Below the pieces are notes generated by a model. It saw only the letters and a program-made list of their open reading frames with translations, ran no database searches and had not been told where the DNA came from. The translations under genes and the position numbers were made by a program. From assembly GCA_046566185.1 (NCBI GenBank), contig JBKHXE010000021.1, positions 10,898 to 74,897 of the forward strand: 64,000 nt of DNA. The letters run 5' to 3'. Shown in pieces: positions 18,828 through 28,800 of this stretch (the first letter of the stretch is position 1; every line of letters begins with the position of its first letter). This DNA is from SCSIO-59966 sp046566185. GTDB taxonomy: Bacteria; Actinomycetota; Actinomycetes; Actinomycetales; SCSIO-59966.

Positions 18828-19660
18828 CGGGCCGCCCCGGTCAGCCAGCGGTCCCGCAGCGCCACGAGGACGGCGACCGACACCGCGAGCAGCAGGAGGG
18901 ACAGCACCACGGCGGCGTCCGGGTCGGTCTCCAGGGCGAGGTACACGGCGGTGGGCATGGTCTGCGTGACGCCGGGGAGGCTGCCGGCGAACGTGATGGT
19001 GGCGCCGAACTCGCCCAGGGCGCGGGCGAAGCAGAGGACGGCGCCCGCCGTCACCCCGGGCGCCACCGCGGGCAGGGTCACCCGGCGGAACGTGGTGAGC
19101 GTCGAGGCGCCGAGGGTCGACGCCGCCTCCTCGTAGCGCGGGTCGGTGCTGCGCAGCGCTCCCTCGACCGAGATGACGAGGAACGGCAGGGCGACGAACG
19201 TCTGCGCGAGCACCACCGCGGTGGTGGTGAACGGGACCGTCACGCCGAACCAGGCGTCGAGGTGCTGGCCGACCAGACCGCGGCGCCCGAGCAGCAGGAG
19301 CAGCGCGACGCCGCCGACGACGGGCGGCAGCACCAGCGGCACCGTGACGAGCGCCCGCACGACGCGCCGTCCGGGCAGGTGCGCCCGCGCCAGCACCCAC
19401 GCCATCGGCACACCGAGCACCAGGCAGACGAGAGTCGCCGCTGCGGCCGTCCCGAACGACAGCCGCAGCGCGGCGGCCACCTCGGCCGAGGCCAGGCGGT
19501 CGGTCAGCGATCCCCACGGCGCACGGGCGACGAGAGCCAGCAGCGGGAGGCCGAGGAACGCGACCGCGAGGAGGGCGGGCAGGGCGAGCAGCACCGGCAC
19601 TCGCGCGGTCGGTGGGCGGCGCCGACGGGCAGGCGCCTCAGGGGACGTCGAAGCCGGCAC
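18824..19660 (-). CDS. modB: Molybdate ABC transporter permease
   Basis: A 278-residue inner-membrane protein with five to six hydrophobic helices and the EAA loop EEAASTLGASTLTTFRRVTL near residue 150. An N-terminal tail of about 20 polar residues precedes the first helix. It forms the channel that works with ModC. The GTG start at 19660 lies 23 nt inside the end of modA. Confidence 0.9.
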
Positions 19661-20414
19661 CGACGAGCACCTCCCGCCCGGTCTCCGAGAGCAGCAGGTC
19701 GACGAAGGCGTCGGCCCCCGCGGGGTGGGGTGCCCCGTCCAGGCGGGTCACCAGGTAGTCGTTGGCGTGCCGTTCCGCGCCGGCCACGGCGAGCCCCTCG
19801 ACGTCGCCCCCGCCGGCGAGCACGTCGGTGCGGTAGACCAGCCCGGCGTCCACCTCGCCGAGGCGCACCTTGGTCAGCACGGCGCGCACGTCCCGCTCGA
19901 GGGTGTCGGGCCGGGCGTCGACACCGGCGTCGGCGAGCAGGGCCTCGGACGCGGCACCGCACGGCACCTCGGGGGCGCAGAGCGCGACCAGCAGGGCCGG
20001 GTCCGCGAGGTCGGCCAGTCCGCCGACGCCGGCCGGGTTGCCGGCGGGGACGGCGATCTCCAGGCGGTTGCGCGCCAGCAGGGCCGGCTCGCCGGTCGTC
20101 GCGCCGCCGTCGACGGCGACCCGCATCGCCTCGGGGCTCGCCGTCACCAGGACGTCGCCGGGCGCACCCGCGACGGCCTGCGCCGCCAGGGCGGTGCTGC
20201 CTCCCGTGCTGACGACGACGCGGGTGCCGGGGTAGCGCTCCTCGAACCGGCCGGACAGCTCGGCGAGCACGTCGGTGAGCGACGCGGCGGCCAGCACGGT
20301 GACGTCGCCCTCGACGCGGTCCGGTTGCTGCCCCGGCGGGGGGCCTCCTGCGGCGCAGGCCGCCAGGAGCGCCGACAGCGCCGCGGCGGCGCCGTGCCGG
20401 CGGAGCGGCGTCAC
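19638..20414 (-). CDS. modA: Molybdate-binding lipoprotein
   Basis: A 258-residue periplasmic-type binding protein. The signal peptide ends in LLAAC, with C20 as the probable lipidation site. The mature part starts with VTVLAAASLTDVLAEL, a ModA hallmark whose serine residues contact the oxyanion, and later has STGGSTALAAQAVAGAPGDV. It captures molybdate or tungstate outside the membrane for ModB. The GTG start overlaps the stop of the upstream regulator (GTGA), so regulator and transporter are translationally coupled. Confidence 0.92.
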   Translation of the reverse strand: MTPLRRHGAAAALSALLAACAAGGPPPGQQPDRVEGDVTVLAAASLTDVLAELSGRFEERYPGTRVVVSTGGSTALAAQAVAGAPGDVLVTASPEAMRVAVDGGATTGEPALLARNRLEIAVPAGNPAGVGGLADLADPALLVALCAPEVPCGAASEALLADAGVDARPDTLERDVRAVLTKVRLGEVDAGLVYRTDVLAGGGDVEGLAVAGAERHANDYLVTRLDGAPHPAGADAFVDLLLSETGREVLVGAGFDVP

Positions 20415-20812
20415 CGCGGCCCGGCCAGCTCGACGACGACGTTGGTGGCCTTGACGCTGGCGACGGCCAGGGTGCCGACCTCGAGGCCGAGCTCGTCGGC
20501 GGCCTCGCGGCTCATCAGCGACACGATGCGGAACGGGCCGGCCTGCATCTCGACCTGGGCCATCACCGTGTCGCGGGTGACCCTGGTGACGAGGCCGCGC
20601 AGCCGGTTGCGGGCCGAGACGCCGCCGGGCGGGCCCTCGGTGCCGGCCGCGAGCTCCTGGGCGAGCGTGGCCAGCTCGGCGCCGTCCACCTCGATGCGGC
20701 CGGACGACGTCCGGCGGGCCGGCAGCCGCCCGCCGTCCACCCAGCGGCGGACGGTGTCGTCGCTGACGCCCAGCAGGGCGGCCGCCTCGCTGACCCGGAA
20801 GGTGGTGGCCAC
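20411..20812 (-). CDS. HTH-TOBE molybdate-responsive regulator
   Basis: A compact 133-residue protein: an N-terminal MerR/excisionase-like helix-turn-helix (FRVSEAAALLGVSDDTVRRW, residues about 5-24) joined to one TOBE/Mop domain (NRLRGLVTRVTRDTVMAQVE ... SVKATNVVVELA). Mop domains bind molybdate, so this is probably a one-component sensor for the transporter it precedes. It is much smaller than classical ModE and has a different DNA-binding fold. It opens the modABC operon and may bind the TGCGGC half-sites just upstream (20831-20868). Confidence 0.85.
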   Translation of the reverse strand: MATTFRVSEAAALLGVSDDTVRRWVDGGRLPARRTSSGRIEVDGAELATLAQELAAGTEGPPGGVSARNRLRGLVTRVTRDTVMAQVEMQAGPFRIVSLMSREAADELGLEVGTLAVASVKATNVVVELAGPR

Positions 20813-20830
20813 CCGGCCACGCTACAGCAG

Positions 20831-20868
20831 ATGCGGCGCTGCTGAGCTATCCATGCCGCATGTGCGGC
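20831..20868. promoter_or_regulatory. Putative operator: repeated TGCGGC half-sites
   Basis: ATGCGGC (20831-20837) is inverted as GCCGCAT (20855-20861), and the latter overlaps a perfect hairpin GCCGCA-TG-TGCGGC (20855-20868). The cluster lies in the 73-bp gap directly in front of the HTH-TOBE regulator and modABC. A binding site for that regulator is inferred; the hairpin might also help end the upstream helicase transcript. Confidence 0.45.
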
Positions 20869-20885
20869 GCGGTCGCTGCCTGGAG

Positions 20886-22172
20886 TCAGCGGCGGCGACG
20901 TGGGCGTCGACGCGGCGAGCCGGTCGTCGCCGACGCGGTCCGGGGCGCGACCAGGGCCGTCGGCGCGGACGTCTGGCGGGGCGCCACGTCACCGACGAGG
21001 GCGGCGACGGCCGGCGCACCCGGCGCCGCGGTGGCCTGCCGCGGGGTGATGCCGGCCTTGCGCATCAGGGTGCGGACGTCGCCGCGCTGCTCGTCGAGCA
21101 CCACGGTGACGACGGTGCCGCCGGCGCCGGCGCGCGCCGTCCGGCCGGAGCGGTGCAGGTAGGCCTTGTGCTCGGTCGGCGGGTCGACGTGGACGACGAG
21201 CTCCACGTCGTCCACGTGGATGCCGCGGGCCGCGATGTCGGTGGCCACGAGCACGCGCACTCCCCCTCCGGAGAACGCGGCGAGGTTCCGCTCGCGCGCG
21301 TTCTGGGACAGGTTGCCGTGCAGGTCCACGGCGGGGATGCCCGCGGTGGTCAGCTGCCGCGCCAGCTTCTTGGCGGCGTGCTTGGTGCGGGTGAACAGCA
21401 GGCGGCGGCCGGTGCCGGACGCGAGCTCGGTGACGACGTCCCGCTTGTCGGCGGCGTTGGCGACGGCCAGCACGTGGTGGGTCATCTCGGCGACCGGCGA
21501 CTCGGCCGAGTCCACCGAGTGGGTCACCGGGGCATCGAGGTAGCGGCGCACCAGGACGTCGACGCCGTTGTCGAGCGTCGCGGAGAAGAGCATCCGCTGG
21601 GTGCCGCGCGGCGTGGCGTCCAGGATCCGGCGGACCCCGGGCAGGAAGCCGAGGTCGGCCATGTGGTCGGCCTCGTCGAGGACGGTGATCTCGACGGCGT
21701 CCAGACGGACGTGGCCCTGGCCCATGAGGTCCTCGAGGCGGCCCGGACAGGCGATGACGACGTCGACGCCCGACTCCAGGGCGGCGACCTGCCGGCCCTG
21801 GCCGACGCCGCCGAAGACGGTCGTCGTCCGCAGCCCGCTGGCGCGCGCCAGCGGCTCGAGCACCGCGGCGATCTGGTTGGCGAGCTCCCGGGTCGGAGCG
21901 AGCACCAGGCCGCGGGGCCTGCCGGGACGGCGACGCGCGCCACCGGCGGCGAGCCGCGTGACGAGCGGGAGCGAGAACGCGAGGGTCTTGCCGCTGCCCG
22001 TGCGGCCGCGGCCGAGGACGTCGCGCCCGGCGAGCGTGTCGTGGAGGGTGGCGGCCTGGATCGGGAAGGGCGTCGTGATCCCGCGGGCCGCGAGGGAGTC
22101 GACGAGCGCCGCGGGGACGCCGAGGTCGGCGAAGGTGGACGTGCGGACAGGGTCGAGCGTGCTGCTGTGCAA
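20886..22172 (-). CDS. DEAD-box RNA helicase
   Basis: About 428 residues. All family motifs are present in order: Q motif (FPIQAATL), I (GRTGSGKT), Ia (PTRELANQ), II (VLDEADHM), III (FSATL), and the C-terminal HRSGRTARAG. The tail is short, Arg/Thr-rich and disordered, typical of RhlE/DeaD-like actinobacterial helicases. A TTG at 22172 with GAAAGG upstream is the best start; no in-frame ATG or GTG lies nearby. It unwinds structured RNA in the cytoplasm. A cold-shock-like gene lies 104 nt upstream in the same direction, hinting at a shared role in cold or RNA-structure stress. Confidence 0.9.
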   Translation of the reverse strand: MHSSTLDPVRTSTFADLGVPAALVDSLAARGITTPFPIQAATLHDTLAGRDVLGRGRTGSGKTLAFSLPLVTRLAAGGARRRPGRPRGLVLAPTRELANQIAAVLEPLARASGLRTTTVFGGVGQGRQVAALESGVDVVIACPGRLEDLMGQGHVRLDAVEITVLDEADHMADLGFLPGVRRILDATPRGTQRMLFSATLDNGVDVLVRRYLDAPVTHSVDSAESPVAEMTHHVLAVANAADKRDVVTELASGTGRRLLFTRTKHAAKKLARQLTTAGIPAVDLHGNLSQNARERNLAAFSGGGVRVLVATDIAARGIHVDDVELVVHVDPPTEHKAYLHRSGRTARAGAGGTVVTVVLDEQRGDVRTLMRKAGITPRQATAAPGAPAVAALVGDVAPRQTSAPTALVAPRTASATTGSPRRRPRRRR

Positions 22173-22276
22173 GAGGGAGTGCCTTTCGGGCAGAGGGTCG
22201 GGGCGCCGCAGCTGCTGGGTGCTCCACGACGGGCGGGCGCGCCGGGTCGGCGCTGCCTCGCGGGGACCAGTGTGCC

Positions 22277-22519
22277 CTACCCGCCCGGGTTCTCCAACGC
22301 CGGGTCCGTCTCGATGCACGTGGCGACGTAGGAGAACCCCTCCCGCGGCCGGTCCTCCCACTCCAGGTGGACGACCTGACCGGCCCGCAGCGGGTGGTCG
22401 TTCTCGACGACGTTCGCGTCGGCCCACACGCCGCCCGGCGTCTCGGGCGAGTCCAGGACGCCGCAGGCCGTCTCCGCGGACCAGTGGCGGACCGTGGCGA
22501 TCGTGCGACGTGCGCCCAC
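22277..22519 (-). CDS. Divergent cold-shock-domain-like small protein
   Basis: About 80 residues from GTG 22519. The order IATVRHWSAETACGVLDSPE then VWADANVVEND and VVHLEWEDRPREGFSYVATCI matches the five-strand layout of a cold-shock domain. However, RNP1 is altered (ACGVLD where KGFGFI is expected), so nucleic-acid binding may be weak or different. The upstream ribosome site is poor, and the longer frame to 22714 is antisense to the divergent gene. It precedes the DEAD-box helicase. Confidence 0.6.
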   Translation of the reverse strand: MGARRTIATVRHWSAETACGVLDSPETPGGVWADANVVENDHPLRAGQVVHLEWEDRPREGFSYVATCIETDPALENPGG

Positions 22520-22640
22520 CTGTCGATGATGGCGCGGTAGGAGCGCGCGCGTCCCCGGTTCCGCCCGGCATCGCGGAACCGCTGCGTCGGACCGGCTCGA
22601 CGCGGCACGCTGTCTGGTGGTCCGGGCGGAGGGGACAACG

Positions 22641-23111
22641 ATGAATCGACTGACGCGGGGGTTGCTGGCCGGTGCGGTCGCCGGCGCGGCAGGGACGACG
22701 GCGCTCAATGCCATCGCCTACGGCGACATGGCGGTGCGGGGCCGGCCGCCGAGCACGACACCGGAGCAGAGCGTGGAACGGCTCGCCGAGCGGCTGCGAC
22801 TGAGGGTTCCCGGTTCCGCGGCCCGACGGCCGCACCGCACGAGTGGCCTGGGTGCCCTGCTCGGGATGGCCACCGGCGCAGGGATGGGCGCCCTCGCCGG
22901 CGCGGCTCGTGCCGCCGGGGTGCGCCTGCCGCTGCCGGCAGGTGCGGCGGTGACGACCGGGCTGGCGATGCTGGCGGCGAACGGGCCGATGACGGCTCTC
23001 GGCGTCACGGACCCCCGCAGCTGGACGGCGACCGACTGGGCGAGCGACGTCCTGCCGCACGTCGGGTACGGCGTGGTGACGAGTGCCGCGCTGCGGTTGA
23101 TGCTGCCCTGA
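22641..23111 (+). CDS. Glycine/alanine-rich membrane protein, unknown
   Basis: 156 residues from ATG 22641, with GGAGGGG seven bases upstream (an in-frame ATG at 22617 is less likely). A first hydrophobic helix (GLLAGAVAGAAGTTALNAIAY) is followed by a polar stretch, then GLGALLGMATGAGMGALAGA and two more weakly hydrophobic segments ending in DVLPHVGYGVVTSAALRLML. The pattern recalls short integral membrane proteins of actinobacteria with no assigned function. It is convergent with the next gene, 10 nt apart. Confidence 0.65.
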   Translation: MNRLTRGLLAGAVAGAAGTTALNAIAYGDMAVRGRPPSTTPEQSVERLAERLRLRVPGSAARRPHRTSGLGALLGMATGAGMGALAGAARAAGVRLPLPAGAAVTTGLAMLAANGPMTALGVTDPRSWTATDWASDVLPHVGYGVVTSAALRLMLP

Positions 23112-23121
23112 GCGCCGGCTC

Positions 23122-23760
23122 TCAGGCCTCCGGGCCCTCGACGACGGGGGTGGTGACCGTGGCGGAGTACCCACCGCCGGTCTCCGCCAGCGCCGCCACC
23201 CAGACCAGCCAGTAGCGGTGGGCACCCGCGCCCTCGCCGGACAGGGCGGTCTCCCCGTCGGCGGTGGTCGTCGCGTCGGCCTCGGTCATCCCCGCGGGGT
23301 CGCCCGACGGTGCCTCGTCCCCCGCGAGCAGCTGGACCGTGAGGCCGGGGGTGGCGCTCGGCAGGGTCACCGTGGAGACCTCACGCGCCTCCCCCAGGTC
23401 GATGAGCAGGCCGACGCCGGACTTGAGGGCGCCGAACTCGGCCGTCGTGTAGGTCTGGGTCGCCCAGGTGCCGTCGCCCTCGTCGCGGAAGCCGCTGCCC
23501 CCCACAGGGTCGAAGCTGGCGATCGAGGCCGGCTCGATCTCCACGCTCGAAACCGTCGCCTGGTCGGTGGGGGACGCCGCGCCACCCGCCTCCTCCTCGC
23601 GGTCACCGAAGAGCGCCAGACCGCCGCCCACGATGAGCCCCGCCAGTGCCGCGGCGACGAGGCTGAGCACGACGGCGCTCGGGCTCGGTCCGCCCCGTCG
23701 CGGGGGCTGGCCGTACGGGGGGATGCCGGCCACCGGGGTCACGGGTTCCTGGGTCGACAC
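23122..23760 (-). CDS. Single-pass membrane protein with MurJ-C-terminal-like domain
   Basis: About 212 residues from GTG 23760. A Pro/Gly-rich cytoplasmic N-terminus leads to one transmembrane helix (AVVLSLVAAALAGLIVGGGL) and an extracellular domain. That domain carries TYTTAEFGALKSGVGLLIDL and EAREVSTVTLPSATPGLTVQ, a galactose-binding-like pattern known at the C-terminus of actinobacterial MurJ (MviN) proteins. Here it is a free-standing protein with no flippase part. It may bind a cell-wall or kinase partner; that is inference. The longer frame to 23865 has no ribosome site. Confidence 0.6.
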   Translation of the reverse strand: MSTQEPVTPVAGIPPYGQPPRRGGPSPSAVVLSLVAAALAGLIVGGGLALFGDREEEAGGAASPTDQATVSSVEIEPASIASFDPVGGSGFRDEGDGTWATQTYTTAEFGALKSGVGLLIDLGEAREVSTVTLPSATPGLTVQLLAGDEAPSGDPAGMTEADATTTADGETALSGEGAGAHRYWLVWVAALAETGGGYSATVTTPVVEGPEA

Positions 23761-23861
23761 GGAGACGAGTCCATCACACCCCGTCGACGCCGTGGTCACC
23801 CGGTGTCGGGTGGCCTGGCCGGCGGGTCGGGGCGGTGCAGGCGGGCCAGGCGCAGCCGCGG

Positions 23862-23918
23862 TCACGCCCAGGTTCCTTGATCACGCCCAGGTTGCTTGAT
23901 CACGCCCAGGTTGCTTGA
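23862..23918. repeat. Three tandem copies of a 19-bp unit
   Basis: The unit TCACGCCCAGGTTGCTTGA occurs at 23862-23880 (one base differs, C for G), 23881-23899 and 23900-23918. A partial fourth copy (TCACG) follows. The junctions create TTGATCAC, containing the palindrome TGATCA. It lies in the 208-bp gap between recD and the MurJ-C-like gene. There are no spacers, so it is not a CRISPR array. Confidence 0.85.
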
Positions 23919-23968
23919 TCACGGTGGGGTGGGCGATCGTCCCGGACGGTGGGGCGCTCGGGACCGGG

Positions 23969-25834
23969 TCAGCCCAGTGGGCTGCGCAGCCCGCTCGCGC
24001 GCCGCACCGGCCGCGCCACCGCCGCCCTCACCGCCTCCGCCGTGCCGACCACCCGCACCGACCGCCGCGCGCGGGTGACGGCCGTGTACAGCAGCTCGCG
24101 CGTCAGGAGGGGTGAGGCGGCGGGCGGCAGGACCAGCGAGACCTGCGTGAACTGGCTGCCCTGGCCACGGTGCACGGTCATCGCGTGCACCGTCTCCACC
24201 GCGGGCAGCCGGTGCGGGCGCACGGACAGCGGCCGCTCCGCGTCTCCGAACACGGCGACCACTCCCCCGCCGCCGTCCGCCACCACGACACCGGTGTCGC
24301 CGTTGTACAGCCCGCTGTCCCGGTCGTTGGCCGTCACCAGCAGCGGTCGGCCCGGGTACCAGGGCCCGCTCGCCGGCTCGAGGCCCGCCACGGCGGCGGC
24401 CTCGGTCACCCACGCCTCGACCTGCTGCGCCCAGTGCGCGACGCCGGCGGGGCCGCGCCGGTGCGCGAGCAGCACCCGGTGGGACTCCAGGGCGGTCAGC
24501 GCCGCCCGCGCGTCGCCCGCCTGCGCGGCGCGCACCAGGTCGACCCCGGCCCGCTCGGCGTCCCGCCGGACGCCGGCGACCTCGGCATCCTGGAGCCGCT
24601 CGCCGGTGGTCTCCACGAACGCGACCGCCTCGTCACCGCCGCGCAGCACCGCCAGGACGTCGTCCGCCCGACCCTCCCGGACGGCGGCGGCCAGCTCGCC
24701 GATCACCGTCCCGTGCCGGTGCACCACCTCGAGGCGGACGACGCCGCCCCGCAGCGGCGACGCGTCGTCCGGCAGGTCGTCGGGCAGCACCTCGCGCAGA
24801 CGGTCGGGCAGGCCGTCCGCGGCTCCCGGCCGGGCCACCAGGTCACCGAGCACGGCTCCCGCCTCGACCGACGCCAGCTGGTCGGGGTCGCCGACGAGCA
24901 GCAGTCGCGCCTGCGGGCGCAGCGCCTCGAGCAGGCGCGCCATGAGCGGCAGGGACACCATCGACGTCTCGTCGACGACGACCAGGTCGTGCGGCAGGTG
25001 GTGGTCGCGGTCGTGCCGGAACCGCGTCGACGACCCGGGTCTCCAGCCGAGCAGGCGGTGCAGCGTCGTCGCCTCGAGCGACCCGACCCGACCCCGGTCG
25101 GGGTCCTCCAGCCGGCCCACCTCCGTGCGCACCGCCTCGGTCAGCCGGGCCGCCGCCTTGCCGGTCGGGGCGGCCAGCGCCACCCGCAGGCCCGGCCCCG
25201 CGACGTCCTGCAGGACGGCGAGCAGCCGCGCCACGGTCGTCGTCTTGCCCGTGCCGGGGCCACCGGTGAGGACGGTGAAACGGCCCAGCGCGCACGCGGC
25301 GGCGGCGAGCCGCTGCCGCGCGTCGCCCGGGCCCGGGAACAGCCGGTGGACGGCGCGCGCCAGCCGCCCGGGATCCACGGAGGCTTCGTCACCGGCGAGG
25401 CGACCGTCCACCTGCGCGCGCACCAGCTGCTCGTGCCGCCAGTAGCGGTCCAGGTAGAGCCGTCCGTGGACCCAGCGCAGCGGCCGGACGGCCGGGTCGT
25501 CCGCTCCGACGGCGACCATCGGGCTGGCGGTCACGACGTCCGCCCACGCGTCCGCGGCCGGCCACGGCAGGTCGTCGGCGGGGGCGGCGTCCTCCGCCTC
25601 CGGGACGGCGACGACCTCGGCGTCGGCCAGGGGCAGGCAGACCGACCCGGCCCGCACCCCACGCACCGTCAGCGCCGCGGCCAGCACGACCCGCTCGTCG
25701 GTCTCGCCGGTGAGGCGGGCGAGGCGGGTCGCCACATGGACGTCGGCGGCGGACAGCACCGTGGCCTCGTTGAACCGGGCGAGCAGGGGCGTGGCCCGTA
25801 GCGCCGTGCGGACGTCGTACGTCGGGGCCGTCAT
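23969..25834 (-). CDS. recD: Exodeoxyribonuclease V alpha subunit
   Basis: A 621-residue SF1B helicase. Walker A GGPGTGKTT is at residues 191-199 and Walker B VVDETSM lies near residue 290. Helicase motifs continue to the C-terminal VHAMTVHRGQGSQF and YTAVTRARRSVRVVG. The N-terminal 170 residues are the RecD interaction domain. It is the fast 5'-3' motor of RecBCD, which resects double-strand breaks and degrades foreign linear DNA. The ATG overlaps the recB stop (ATGA). A longer frame to 25909 is discarded because this ATG is the coupled one. Confidence 0.93.
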   Translation of the reverse strand: MTAPTYDVRTALRATPLLARFNEATVLSAADVHVATRLARLTGETDERVVLAAALTVRGVRAGSVCLPLADAEVVAVPEAEDAAPADDLPWPAADAWADVVTASPMVAVGADDPAVRPLRWVHGRLYLDRYWRHEQLVRAQVDGRLAGDEASVDPGRLARAVHRLFPGPGDARQRLAAAACALGRFTVLTGGPGTGKTTTVARLLAVLQDVAGPGLRVALAAPTGKAAARLTEAVRTEVGRLEDPDRGRVGSLEATTLHRLLGWRPGSSTRFRHDRDHHLPHDLVVVDETSMVSLPLMARLLEALRPQARLLLVGDPDQLASVEAGAVLGDLVARPGAADGLPDRLREVLPDDLPDDASPLRGGVVRLEVVHRHGTVIGELAAAVREGRADDVLAVLRGGDEAVAFVETTGERLQDAEVAGVRRDAERAGVDLVRAAQAGDARAALTALESHRVLLAHRRGPAGVAHWAQQVEAWVTEAAAVAGLEPASGPWYPGRPLLVTANDRDSGLYNGDTGVVVADGGGGVVAVFGDAERPLSVRPHRLPAVETVHAMTVHRGQGSQFTQVSLVLPPAASPLLTRELLYTAVTRARRSVRVVGTAEAVRAAVARPVRRASGLRSPLG

Positions 25835-28800
25835 GCCCCGCTCCCCTCCAGGACGGCCGAGGCGGCCAGCACCAGCGCGTCGGGCGGTCGCCACGCCATC
25901 ACGCCGCACGGCGAGCCGCCGATCACGGGCGTACCCGGCCCGACCATGCCCCGGACGAACAGGTAGAGCCCGCCGCCGTGGTGCCGCGCCGGGTCGTAGC
26001 CGGGCTGCCGCCAGCGCAAGAACCGGTGCAGCGCAACGCTGTACAGCAGCAGCTGCAGCGGGTAGTGCGCGTCGGACATCGCGGCCGCCATCGCCTCGGG
26101 CCGGTAGTGCCAGGTGGTGAGGGGCTCGTCAGGCGCCGCCAGCCGGTTCGTCTTGTAGTCGACGACCAGGTACCGCGGCTCGCCGCCGCCGTCGCGCACC
26201 CTCAGCACGGCGTCCAGGCTGCCGGTGAGGTAGCCGCGCAGCCGCTCCGGGGCGAGGTGCCGACCCTCGAGCCGGTCTGCGTAGGCGGCGAACACGTCGT
26301 CCGGCGGCACGTGCCGGCGCCAGGCCGCGCCGAGGTCGGCGAGCGTCGCGCCGCCCCGTGGGGTCACGTCGCCACCCGCCAGTGGCAGCTCGAACTCCAG
26401 CTCCGCCAGCCGGTCGCCGGGGGCGACGTCGCGCAGGGTGCGGCCGCCGGCCGGCGCGCCGAGCGGCGTGTCCAGCACGGGCGCCAGCGCGGCGGCCAGC
26501 TCGACGGGGTCCACGCCGGGCACCCGTGAGGACGCCGCCTGCCGGCACCGGTGCAGCAGCTCGGCGTCGAGGTCGGGCGCGGACGTGTCGACGCCCTCCA
26601 GCACCGCGTGCACCAGGGTGCCGAACGCCGCCCCGCCGGGCAGGTCCGCCATCGGTGACGGCAGTGCCAGGTCCGCGGGCGGTGCGGCGGCGTCCACGAC
26701 GACGTCGACCTCGTCCTGCACACCGGTCGTCTCCGGCTCGCTGGCGACTCCCCCGGCCGACGCCGCGTCCCCCGCGTGGGCGGCCGTGGTGAGACCGGTG
26801 TACGACGTGCGTCGCCACGACGTGTCCAGCCGCCGCTCGAACGCGGCCACCGTCAGCGCCGCCCGCGAGGACCGCGGCGGCTCCCACCGCGAGGGCGGGG
26901 GCGCGGCCTCCACCGGCTCGAGCGCGATCGACCCGGCCGACCCGTGCACCAGCGCGTCGAGCGACGCGGCGATGTCGTCGTCGCGGCCGAGCCGGGCGGT
27001 CGGCGGCGGCACCTCCCCGGGGGCGTGGCCGCCGAGCAGCACCCGGGTCAGCGGGCCGGCCGCCGAGTTGCGCGCCGTCGGGCACCACCAGACGACCACC
27101 TGCGACCGGGCGCGCGTCAGCGCGACGTAGAGCAGCCGCAGGTCCTCCCCCCGCTCCTCGTCCAGGTGCCGCGCGCGGGCGTCGGCGTACCCGGGGTCGG
27201 TCTCGCCGCCGACGAGGAGCCGCCGGACGCCGGACTCGTCGTGGAAGCGCAGCGGGTCGGGGCTCGGGCTCTCGTAGCGGTCCCAGGCGAACGGGACGTA
27301 CACGACGGGGAACTCCAGTCCCTTGCTCGCGTGCACGGTGACGACCTGGACGGCGGCGGCGTCGGTCTCGAGGCGGCGGCTGCGCTCCTCGGCGTAGTCG
27401 TCGCCGGCCTCGGCGATGCGGCGGCGCAGCCACTCGGTGAGCGCGGCGGTCCCGAGGCTGCCGGCGACCGCGGCCGCGTGCAGGCTCTGGCCGATGTGCC
27501 GCAGGTCGGTGAGCACCCGCTCCCCGGTCGACGTGCGCAGGAGCCGCTCCGCCAGACCGTCGGCACCGAGTGCCTCGACGAGGGCCGCGACACCCCGCTC
27601 GGCCAGCACGCGCGACCAGGCGCGCACCCGGTCGGCGAGCTCGTCGCGCTCGGCGCCGCTGGCAGCGGCGAGTCGCTCGGCGTCCCACCCGACGAACGGC
27701 GTGAGGGCCAGGGCCGCGGCGCGTCCCGAGTGCCCGGGCTGCTCCGCTGCGGTCAGCATCGTGAGCCAGAACCGCGCCGCCGGTGTCGCGAAGACGCTCG
27801 ACAGCCCGGACTCCACCGCGGGCACCCCGGCCGCCTCGAGCGCGACGCGCACAGCGGCGGCGTCGGCGTTGCGCCGCGTGAGCACCGCGATGTCACCGGG
27901 CCGCAGCGGGCGCCACCCGCCACCGTCCCTCAGCCGGGTCGACGACAGCTGCCGGACCACGTCCGCCGCCACGTCCGCGACGACGAGGTCACGGGCCGGC
28001 CCGACGGAGGGGCTCTTGGTCCCCTTGAGCCGGAACGCTTCTCGTCGCACCTGCCGTAACCGCACGGGGGCTCCCCCGTCCAGGCGTCTGCCGGTGTGCT
28101 CGGCCTCCACCGGCCTGACGACGATGCGCTCGTCGCCGAGGGCCGCCTGGCGGAACAGCCGGTCCAGCCCGAGCAGCAACGGCTCGTCGCTGCGCCAGCT
28201 GCGACCCAGGGTGGCGGTCGCCCCGGCGTCCGCGGCGGCGTGCAGGTACGTGACGACGTCCGCACCGCGGAACGCGTAGATGGCCTGCTTCGGGTCGCCG
28301 ATGAGCACGAGGGTCCGGTGACCGTGGAACGCCAGCCGCAGGATCTGCCACTGCACCGGGTCGGTGTCCTGGAACTCGTCGACCATGACGACGCGGTAGC
28401 GGGCGCGCACGCGCTCCGCGGCGTCCGCCCCGTGCACCGGGTCGGCGAGGGCGTCACGCAGCAGCACGAGCAGGTCGTCGTAGTCGAGCAGGCGGCGAGA
28501 CCGCTTGCGCCGCAGCACCTCTGCACGCACAGCGGTCGCGAGGGCGTGTCGGTGCGCCGCCGGCGAGCCGGCCGGCTGCGGTACCGGCCCGAGGTCGGCC
28601 TGGTGGTCGCCGACCGCGGCGCGCCCGACGAGCCGCGCTTCGGCGACGGAGATCCGTGGGCCGGGCACCGACGCGTACCGCTGCAGGTACAGGTCGTCGA
28701 CCACCTCGTCGACGAGGTCGGCGACGTCGGGCACGAGCACCGCGTCGGCGTCCACGTCACCGGTGACCCCCAGGGAGGCCAGCATCTGCTGGCAGAAGCC

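Noticed and set aside
23862..23918. CRISPR-like repeat array
   Set aside because: Unit only 19 bp with no spacers and no cas genes.
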